From contig NZ_PJIQ01000005.1 in assembly GCF_002929745.1 (NCBI RefSeq), positions 224,210 through 288,209 on the forward strand: a stretch of DNA of 64,000 nucleotides, in the 5' to 3' direction. This document shows, piece by piece, positions 10,676 through 16,687 of the stretch; positions within the stretch are counted from its first letter, which is position 1, and each line of letters starts with the position of its first letter. This DNA is from Arthrobacter sp. B1805. Lineage in GTDB: Bacteria > Actinomycetota > Actinomycetes > Actinomycetales > Micrococcaceae. The notes beneath the pieces were generated by a model. The model made no database searches and was not told where the DNA came from. It saw only the letters and a program-made list of their open reading frames with translations. Position numbers and translations under genes: made by a program.

Positions 10676-10709
10676 CTTATATCCCCCACTTTACTCCACA
10701 AGTCTCCAC
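10676..10709 (-). promoter_or_regulatory. mraZ: dcw promoter with three MraZ boxes
   Basis: On the minus strand GTGG occurs at 10709-10706, 10699-10696 and 10689-10686, exactly 10 bp apart, followed at once by a TATAAG -10-like hexamer (10681-10676). Evenly spaced GTGG/TGGG direct repeats are the known MraZ operator in several phyla. Placing the boxes over the -35 region fits autorepression. The mRNA leader would be about 45 bases. Confidence 0.8.
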
Positions 10710-10812
10710 CGTCAATGCTTCCGGGGTGTGGCGCGCCCCTCGTGGCCCCTCGAGAGGAAGAAGCGGCTCACGAGAATCCGCAGATTCCGGGCCCGCATCG
10801 ACGGGGGGAGGG

Positions 10813-10840
10813 AAGTGGAGGACAAGTGGAGGGAAAGCGG
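10813..10840 (+). repeat. Second GTGGAGG-type repeat cluster, opposite orientation
   Basis: AAGTGGAGG occurs twice on the plus strand (GTGG at 10815 and 10826), with a degenerate third copy at 10837 (GCGG). The period is 11 bp rather than 10. The cluster lies between the mraZ promoter and the DUF3040 terminator, and no plus-strand gene starts nearby. It resembles MraZ boxes but its role is unknown. Confidence 0.4.
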
Positions 10841-10873
10841 CACGCCAGAGCTCGAAGTGGCTGTTCGACGCAT

Positions 10874-10910
10874 TAAAAGGAGAAGAACCCGCCGTGGCGG
10901 GTTCTTCTCC
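10874..10910 (-). terminator. Intrinsic terminator of the DUF3040 gene
   Basis: A perfect 15-bp inverted repeat (10879-10893 and 10896-10910, beginning GGAGAAGAACCC) with a 2-base gap is followed on the minus strand by CTTTTAA. It lies downstream of the DUF3040 gene and separates that unit from the dcw promoter. Confidence 0.85.
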
Positions 10911-10983
10911 ATCGTGACGATCTCTTCGGTTACTGCGACCGACCGAAGAGGAGGATCAGACGCTGCCTCATGGGCAGCTCCTG

Positions 10984-11361
10984 CTATGTCTGGTCGCGCT
11001 TTCGCTCATCCCATTTGTCCTCGAGGCTCGACATGAAGCCGCTCTTGCCGCCCGAGGTCGCCTTCGTGGGCCTCCCGAGTGGCTGACCCGCTTCGACCTG
11101 CTTCGACTTCGTCGTTGCGAAGTAGACGCCGCCACCCATGATCAGGAATCCCGCTACCCCGATGAAGATGTTCTGGTACACGATGCCGGCAAGCAGAACG
11201 AGGATGCCGGCGATCGTGATGAGGGACCCGATGACCAGGCGCCTGGTCGACATCGACCTGCGAGTATCGGAAGCCATCGAGTGCGCGAACTTCGGATCGT
11301 CGGCGTGCAACTGCTGTTCAAGCTGATCAAGCAGCCTCTGCTCGTGTTCCGAGAGTGCCAT
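10984..11361 (-). CDS. DUF3040 family small membrane protein
   Basis: This 125-residue protein starts MALSEHEQRLLDQLEQQL, the DUF3040 signature, followed by DDPKFA. Two hydrophobic helices (about residues 43-63 and 67-87) suggest a hairpin in the membrane with both ends in the cytoplasm. The function of the family is unknown, but it is widely found next to mraZ in Actinobacteria (Rv2169c type), which hints at a cell-envelope or division role. A strong AAGGAGG precedes the ATG. The gene is monocistronic, with a terminator right behind it. Confidence 0.88.
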   Translation of the reverse strand: MALSEHEQRLLDQLEQQLHADDPKFAHSMASDTRRSMSTRRLVIGSLITIAGILVLLAGIVYQNIFIGVAGFLIMGGGVYFATTKSKQVEAGQPLGRPTKATSGGKSGFMSSLEDKWDERKRDQT

Positions 11362-11592
11362 GACCGCCTCCTTGATGTCGGTACCAACGTTCCTGCATCC
11401 AACTAACGTTCCGGACGCGGACCGGGTTCCCGGCAGAGGGAGCGACGACCTCGGGTTCCGGAAGGTGGATTGTGCGTGACGGACGGCAGCTGGGCTACCT
11501 GCTTCAAGACTAGTTTGCTACGGGGTGGGTGCAAAGTCACAATGCGGTGTTGATCGGGTGTGAGGGCGGTGCTATCCGCCCGTGATTTCCGC

Positions 11593-12939
11593 TCAATCAC
11601 GCGGTTTTCGCGGCTCGACGGCAGGGGGACGCAGCCGCGCTCCTGGCACGTCCCGCTTCCCGGCCCGAAGCCGCGCCGGCTGCTCCCCCTCCGGCTGCTC
11701 GTCCTGTCCATCACGTGGTCCGTCCGTCGATTTCACACGCCCCCTCGGAATGAGCAGACCCGCCGGCACGACACCGGCCTCCCCGAATTTGCGGTTCACG
11801 TCGTCCAGCGCGCGCTCCGCTATCCTCCAGTTGTCGTCCCGCCGATCGATCGTCAGCTGTGTGGACCCGTCGCCGCCCGGCTCGAGCGATTCGGCGCGCA
11901 GGCCGATCAACCGGACGGCCATCGGCCGGTCCCCCAGCGCTGCCAGCAGCGCGGTGGCGGCACTGTAGAGGGCGTGAGCGCTGTCCACCGGCTCGTCCAG
12001 CTTCCGGGACCGCGTGAGAGTCGAGAAGTCGGCATAGCGGAGCTTCAGGGCTACCCCCCCGGCACGGTAGCCGGAGGACCGAAGACGCGTGGCGGTCCTG
12101 TGCGCGAGCCTCAGGAGTTCCCTGCGCAGCACGTCCGTATCGTCCACATCGCTCGAGAAGGTCTCTTCCGCACCGATGCTCTTCTCGGGCCTGGAGACCA
12201 CCACGCGCCTCGGGTCCCGACCCCAGGCGAGGTGGTGTACGTGCTCCCCCGACGCTCCCAGCAGGCTCCGGAGGGTCGAGAGCGGCGTACGGGCGACATC
12301 TTCGACGGTTCGGATGCCGATGCGGGCCAGGACTTCCTGGGTCTTCGCTCCGACGCCCCACAGGGCGGACACCGGCAGGGTATGGAGGTAGGCGACCGTC
12401 TGGTCACCCGGGATGAGCAGGAGGCCGTCGGGCTTCGCCCTGGTCGACGCGATCTTCGCGACGAACTTGGTGCTGGCTGCCCCGACACTGGCCGTGATGC
12501 CGAGAGTGGAGCTGATCTCGGCACGGACCTGTTCCCCGATCTCGCGGGGGCCGCCGAGCCTGCGCATCGAACCGGCGACGTCGAGGAAGGCCTCATCGAC
12601 ACTCAGCTGCTCCACGTCGGGCGTCACGGAGCGGAAGATACCCATCACCCGGGCGGAGACCTCGGCGTAGCGCCGCTGGTGAGGAGGAAGGATCACGGCC
12701 GTCGGGCACTGACGCATCGCCACCGACATGGGCATCGCTGAGCGGACTCCGAACCGGCGAGCCTCATAGGAGGCCGAGAGTACGACGGACCGTCCGGACG
12801 GTGAGCCGACGATCACCGGGACACCGCGGAGGTGAGGATGATCCAGCAGTTCGACGGAGACGAAGAAGGCATCCATGTCGATATGCAGGATGTGGCACTC
12901 CGCATGCTCAACCGCCGTCGGGCGCTCGTCCTTTGACAC
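11593..12939 (-). CDS. dinB: DNA polymerase IV (Y-family, DinB)
   Basis: DinB is an error-prone translesion polymerase. The 448-residue protein shows the catalytic HIDMDAFFVSVELLDHP near the N-terminus, SYEARRFGVRSAMPM, and the second acidic site LSVDEAFLDVAGS, then the thumb and little-finger regions (GVGAKTQEVLARIGI, KSIGAEETF). The open frame extends upstream into the neighbouring prenyl synthase gene, so I chose the GTG at 12939, just before the conserved core. It has no ribosome binding site but a TACGAT box 6 bases upstream, which suggests a leaderless transcript. A basic, Pro-rich C-terminal tail follows the polymerase domains; I did not identify a beta-clamp motif. Confidence 0.94.
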   Translation of the reverse strand: MSKDERPTAVEHAECHILHIDMDAFFVSVELLDHPHLRGVPVIVGSPSGRSVVLSASYEARRFGVRSAMPMSVAMRQCPTAVILPPHQRRYAEVSARVMGIFRSVTPDVEQLSVDEAFLDVAGSMRRLGGPREIGEQVRAEISSTLGITASVGAASTKFVAKIASTRAKPDGLLLIPGDQTVAYLHTLPVSALWGVGAKTQEVLARIGIRTVEDVARTPLSTLRSLLGASGEHVHHLAWGRDPRRVVVSRPEKSIGAEETFSSDVDDTDVLRRELLRLAHRTATRLRSSGYRAGGVALKLRYADFSTLTRSRKLDEPVDSAHALYSAATALLAALGDRPMAVRLIGLRAESLEPGGDGSTQLTIDRRDDNWRIAERALDDVNRKFGEAGVVPAGLLIPRGRVKSTDGPRDGQDEQPEGEQPARLRAGKRDVPGARLRPPAVEPRKPRD

Positions 12940-12945
12940 GCAGTC

Positions 12946-12951
12946 ATCGTA
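12946..12951 (-). promoter_or_regulatory. dinB: Putative leaderless -10 box of dinB
   Basis: TACGAT on the minus strand lies 6 bases before the GTG start, and no Shine-Dalgarno sequence is present between them. TAnnnT at this distance is the usual arrangement of actinobacterial leaderless promoters. Confidence 0.5.
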
Positions 12952-13063
12952 CGCAGTGCCACTGACACGCGGGCGCGGCGTCCGGCGGAACGGCGGGCAG
13001 AGGGCGCACCGCCCTCCGGATAGAGTGGGATCACCACGACCAGCCGAGCTGCCCGGGAGATCC

Positions 13064-14188
13064 ATGCTGTCCGCACCCGCCACCCCCGACCAGGGCGGCT
13101 CCACTCCCGAGACCATAGCGGCGGAGCAGGACCTGTTCCGGGCCGCACTCACGAGCAGTATCGACGACTTCCTCACGGACCAGCGGGATGTCCTCGCAGC
13201 CATTTCCGTCGAGTCGCTTCCCCTGATCACGAGCATCGCGGCCCTGACGAGCGGGGGCAAGCGGATGCGCGCCCTCCTGTGCTATTGGGGGTGGCGGGCG
13301 GCCGGCGGCTCACCGGCAGCACCTGCTCCCGTGATGGCGGGGACGGCCCTCGAGTTCTTCCAGGCGGCTGCCCTGATCCACGACGACATCATCGACCGTT
13401 CGGATACGCGGCGAGGACGCCCCAGTGTCCACCGGCAGTTCACGACACGGCACGCGGACGCGGGCTGGCACCTCGACCCCGAGCGCTTCGGCGTCTCGGC
13501 GGCGATCCTGGCGGGCGACCTCTGCCTCGCGTTCAGCGAGGAGCTGTTCACTGCGTCTTGCTCCGGTACGGGTGGTAGTGCGGCGAGGACGATCTTCAAC
13601 CGCATGCGGACGGAGGTCATGGCGGGCCAGTACCTCGATCTCCTGGAGGAGGCTGTCGGCCCCGATCAGGCACCGGTGGTGGCTGAACAGCGCGCCCTGA
13701 ACATCCTGCGCTTCAAGTCGGCGAAGTACTCGATGGAACGTCCACTCATGCTCGGCGGTGCTCTGGCGGGTGCGGACGGCGCCCTGCTGGCGGCCTACTC
13801 GGCCTTCGCGCTGCCCCTCGGAGAGGCGTTCCAGCTGCGCGACGACGTCCTGGGCGTGTTCGGCGATCCCGAGGTCACGGGGAAACCGGCGGGCGACGAT
13901 CTCCGCGAGGGGAAGCGGACCTTCCTCATCGCGCGCGCCACCGGCGCGAGCGACGATCGGGCCTGTGCCGAGATCAATGCGATGCTGGGTGACACGGACA
14001 TGGACGCCGGCGCTGTCGAGAGGCTGCGGTCGCTCATCACGGCCAGCGGCGCGCTGGCCCACACGGAACAGCTCATCGAGGAGAAGTCCGGGGAGGCGTT
14101 CGCCGCGCTGTCCACGCTGCCGGTCGATCCGGTCTCACGCCAGGCTTTGCAACTGCTCGCCGAGGCGGCCGTCACCCGCACGGCCTGA
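13064..14188 (+). CDS. Trans-isoprenyl diphosphate synthase (GGPP synthase-like)
   Basis: The enzyme condenses isopentenyl diphosphate with allylic diphosphates to make prenyl diphosphates for carotenoids, quinones or other lipids. The first aspartate-rich motif DDIIDRSDTRRG lies near residue 108 and the second, QLRDDVLGVFGD, near residue 260, followed by GKPAGDDLREGKRT. GGKRMRALL is the N-terminal substrate motif. I chose the ATG at 13064, preceded by GGGAGA, giving 374 residues; the open frame extends upstream over dinB. The place corresponds to idsA2 (Rv2173). Product chain length cannot be told from sequence alone. Confidence 0.92.
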   Translation: MLSAPATPDQGGSTPETIAAEQDLFRAALTSSIDDFLTDQRDVLAAISVESLPLITSIAALTSGGKRMRALLCYWGWRAAGGSPAAPAPVMAGTALEFFQAAALIHDDIIDRSDTRRGRPSVHRQFTTRHADAGWHLDPERFGVSAAILAGDLCLAFSEELFTASCSGTGGSAARTIFNRMRTEVMAGQYLDLLEEAVGPDQAPVVAEQRALNILRFKSAKYSMERPLMLGGALAGADGALLAAYSAFALPLGEAFQLRDDVLGVFGDPEVTGKPAGDDLREGKRTFLIARATGASDDRACAEINAMLGDTDMDAGAVERLRSLITASGALAHTEQLIEEKSGEAFAALSTLPVDPVSRQALQLLAEAAVTRTA

Positions 14189-14227
14189 CCGGACCACGCC
14201 GCCACCCGCACGGCCTGACCGGACCCA
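14168..14227 (+). repeat. 30-bp tandem duplication across the prenyl synthase stop codon
   Basis: The sequence around the stop codon is present twice in tandem (14168-14197 and 14198-14227) with one mismatch in the first 28 bases; each copy holds the same TGA. It looks like a recent slip duplication in the 3' end region and does not change the protein. A perfect 12-bp palindrome, AGGCACGTGCCT, follows at 14316-14327 in the same convergent gap. Confidence 0.7.
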
Positions 14228-14354
14228 CACCGAACCGGCCGGACAGCATCGGCAAGCAGACTGGAATGGTTCCCGGTACTGCGGCTCCTCCTACAGCCCG
14301 GGACGGTACCGGCTCAGGCACGTGCCTAAACGCCGCGCGGTTCGACCTGCGCAG

Positions 14355-14735
14355 CTACCAGGCGGCGGCTTGTGCCCGACGACGTATCTCGGTCTTCCGC
14401 CCCGCACGGAGAGCGTCGATCGGCCGGCCGGGTAGCGACTCGTCCTCGGTGTAGAGCCACCGGATGATGTCCTCGTCGCCGTAGCCCGAGTCCGCGAGGA
14501 CCACGACGGTGCCCTTCAGACTGTCGAGCACCTCACCGTCCGCGAGGAACTCGGCGGGAACGCTCCTGATCTTCCGCTCACCGACCCTGACGCTCACCAG
14601 GGACCGTTCGCTGATCAGCGAATGCACCTTGGTGATGGGCAAGCCGAGAGTGGCGGCCACTTCGGGAAGATTGAGCCAGGCGGGAACGAGTTGTTCGAGT
14701 TCAGTCACCGTCCAAGGGTGCCACGGCTTCAGCAC
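14355..14735 (-). CDS. Rv2175c-like winged-helix DNA-binding protein
   Basis: The 126-residue protein has the Rv2175c layout: an N-terminal part with LPEVAATLGLPITKVHSLI, which reads as a winged-helix DNA-binding unit, and a C-terminal part with GDEDIIRWLYTEDESLPGRPIDALRAGRKTEIRRRAQAAA. In M. tuberculosis Rv2175c is phosphorylated by the neighbouring kinase PknL, which abolishes DNA binding. Here the kinase gene is only one gene away, so the same pairing is likely. The start is uncertain: GTG at 14735 (GGAG just upstream) or GTG at 14708. Confidence 0.86.
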   Translation of the reverse strand: MLKPWHPWTVTELEQLVPAWLNLPEVAATLGLPITKVHSLISERSLVSVRVGERKIRSVPAEFLADGEVLDSLKGTVVVLADSGYGDEDIIRWLYTEDESLPGRPIDALRAGRKTEIRRRAQAAAW

Positions 14736-14859
14736 ACAACTCCACTCGCGGGAGGTGCCGCCCGACCGCCCGGATCGAAGCGATCAGCGCAGGGACTCCC
14801 GGGCTGGAAACACCCGATGGGAGCGACACGCCGTAACCGGTCCTCCACCAATTTCGGGA

Positions 14860-14933
14860 TCTCTTGTGCTAGCGACTTTTTCGTGTAAATTCACAGGAGT
14901 CACACAAGTAACAATATCAACAGGTGACACAAG
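14860..14933 (+). promoter_or_regulatory. Promoter region of the LysM gene with MtrA-like direct repeats
   Basis: GTCACACAA (14899-14907) is directly followed by GTAACAATA (14908-14916), and GACACAAG follows at 14926. Tandem 9-bp units starting GTCACA or GTAACA are the form of MtrA sites before cell-wall hydrolase genes in Actinobacteria. A -10-like TAAATT (14886-14891) lies just upstream, so binding would be at the start of transcription. The whole gap 14736-15027 is a divergent promoter region without other recognisable content. Confidence 0.45.
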
Positions 14934-15027
14934 AGCATCACAGCACCTGCATGCGCCCGGACAGGAAGAACTGCCCCGGGCACGTGCGTCCGCGCGGACT
15001 CAGCCGCCAACAGACGAGGAACGAAAC

Positions 15028-16599
15028 ATGACTGCCCAGCGTTCGAACGCACCGCTGAACGGCACCAGCAGGAGGGCACGCGGCACCAGCTCGCGTGGCC
15101 TGAATGTCGCCGTGACCACCGCCGCTCTGCCTGCGGTGATCCTCTCCTCCGTAGCCCTGGCTCAGCCTGCGTCGGCGGCTCCAGGTCAGCAGGCACCGGC
15201 TGCACGGCATCTCGGAGGGACAGCAACACCAGCCACCCAGCGTGCGGTCGTACCAGCGGCACTGGTCGCCACCCAGATCCCTGCGCAGAAGATCGCTGTC
15301 GCGACGCAGAACGTGCCGAGCGAATACACCATCAAGCCGGGCGACACGATCGGTGCGATCGCGAAGCGTTTCGGTCTCGTCACCCAGGAAGTCCTCTCGC
15401 TCAACTCCCTGGACGCGCGCACCCTCATCTTCCCGGGCCAGAAGATCAAGCTGACGGGATCCGCTTCGCCCACAGCCGGGCCGGCTGCCCCCGCAGCTCC
15501 TTCGCCCGCGTCCGGTGCCGGCTCCTACACCGTCAGGTCGGGCGACACGCTCGGAGCCATCGCAGCCCGTCACGGCGTGGACCTGCGGACCCTTCTCCAG
15601 TCCAACGGTCTCTCGATGACGTCCATCATCCACCCGGGCCAGAAGATCAGCCTGGGCGGACCCGCTCAGACGCCGGAGAAAGCTGCACCCGCACCCGCTG
15701 CACCCCCTGCACCCGAAGCCGGAGCGTCCTACACGGTCAAGCCGGGAGACACCCTCAGCGCTATCGCAGCCCGCAACGGCGTCAGCCTGCAGGCCGTCCT
15801 CGCGTCGAACAACCTGTCGATGACGTCGATCATCCGTCCCGGCCAGAAGCTGACGCTCGGCGCCACCGTCAGCACGCAGTCCACGCCACCGGCGACGGCG
15901 GCACCCGCCGCTCCCGCTCCCGCTCCCGGCAGCTACAGCGTCAAGGCGGGTGACACCCTCGGGGCCATCGCCTCACGACATGGAGTCAGCCTCGGCGATC
16001 TCCTGGCGGCCAACAACATGTCGCGAACGACCGTCATCTACCCGGGCCAGAAGCTCGCACTGCCCGGTGCCGGTTCTGCTCCCGCACCGGCAGCCGTCCC
16101 CGCACCGACCGATCTCGTTCCGTCGACCTTCCTCGGATACAGCTACCCGGACAAGGTGGTGGCGGACGCCAACGCGAACAAGGCCCTGCTCAACTCCCTT
16201 CCCGCCCCGTCGCAGGCGGAGATGAAGCAGATCGTCGCCGACACCGCGAGGTCCATGGGCGTGGACCCGAGCCTCGCCATGGCCTTCGCCTTCCAGGAGT
16301 CGAGCTTCAACCAGCGGGCCGTGTCGCCGGCGAACGCCATCGGCACGATGCAGGTCATCCCCTCGTCCGGGCAGTGGGCGGGCGACCTCGTCGGGCGCAA
16401 GCTCAACCTGATGGATCCCTACGACAACGCAACGGCAGGCGTGGCCATCATCCGGTCGCTCATCCGGACCAGCCCGTCGCTCGACGTCGCCATCGCCTCC
16501 TACTACCAGGGTCAGTACTCGGTACAGAACCGTGGCATGTTCGAGGACACCAAGCAGTACGTCGCCGCGATCAAGGCGCACCAGAACAACTTCCGGTAG
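15028..16599 (+). CDS. Secreted lytic transglycosylase with four LysM domains
   Basis: The protein is exported and probably cleaves peptidoglycan. A basic N-terminus and hydrophobic stretch end in QPASAAPG (signal cleavage near residue 51). Four LysM peptidoglycan-binding domains follow at about residues 99-142, 167-209, 234-277 and 302-345, each with (K/R)xGDT and PGQK and joined by Ala/Pro linkers. The C-terminal SLT domain (about 400-515) has the catalytic glutamate E424 in FQESSFN and the family segment NAIGTMQVIP. The ATG at 15028 follows GAGGA; the frame is open upstream, but only this start gives a signal peptide. It lies between the Rv2175c-like gene and the PASTA kinase, an arrangement that suggests envelope control. 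Confidence 0.9.
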   Translation: MTAQRSNAPLNGTSRRARGTSSRGLNVAVTTAALPAVILSSVALAQPASAAPGQQAPAARHLGGTATPATQRAVVPAALVATQIPAQKIAVATQNVPSEYTIKPGDTIGAIAKRFGLVTQEVLSLNSLDARTLIFPGQKIKLTGSASPTAGPAAPAAPSPASGAGSYTVRSGDTLGAIAARHGVDLRTLLQSNGLSMTSIIHPGQKISLGGPAQTPEKAAPAPAAPPAPEAGASYTVKPGDTLSAIAARNGVSLQAVLASNNLSMTSIIRPGQKLTLGATVSTQSTPPATAAPAAPAPAPGSYSVKAGDTLGAIASRHGVSLGDLLAANNMSRTTVIYPGQKLALPGAGSAPAPAAVPAPTDLVPSTFLGYSYPDKVVADANANKALLNSLPAPSQAEMKQIVADTARSMGVDPSLAMAFAFQESSFNQRAVSPANAIGTMQVIPSSGQWAGDLVGRKLNLMDPYDNATAGVAIIRSLIRTSPSLDVAIASYYQGQYSVQNRGMFEDTKQYVAAIKAHQNNFR

Positions 16600-16626
16600 G
16601 CCTGCATCGGCGGACGCGGCATCGAT

Positions 16627-16662
16627 GGAGGGGGCGGGACCCGTGGTGGTCCCGCCCCCTCC
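16627..16662 (+). terminator. Hairpin terminator of the LysM gene
   Basis: GGAGGGGGCGGGACC (16627-16641) and its exact complement (16648-16662) form a 15-bp GC-rich stem with a 6-base loop, 28 bases after the stop codon. There is no U-tract, as is common in high-GC Actinobacteria. Confidence 0.8.
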
Positions 16663-16675
16663 TGCTGTGCCCGCT

Positions 16676-16681
16676 TAGTAT
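16676..16681 (+). promoter_or_regulatory. pknL: Putative leaderless -10 box of the PASTA kinase
   Basis: TAGTAT ends 6 bases before the GTG start at 16688. Only 25 bases separate the upstream terminator hairpin from the start codon, and no ribosome binding site is present, so transcription probably begins at or next to the GTG. Confidence 0.55.
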
Positions 16682-16687
16682 CGAGAG

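Noticed and set aside
11593..13260. Longer dinB frame of 555 codons
   Set aside because: The extra N-terminus overlaps the prenyl synthase gene on the other strand and lacks similarity; the conserved core begins just after the GTG at 12939.
14316..14327. AGGCACGTGCCT palindrome as an operator
   Set aside because: It lies between convergent genes with no promoter nearby; a chance palindrome or part of a termination region is more likely.
14740..15027. c-di-AMP (ydaO-type) riboswitch before the LysM hydrolase
   Set aside because: Such riboswitches often precede actinobacterial hydrolases, but the conserved GGGGGACCC-type core and the later conserved blocks are not present here.
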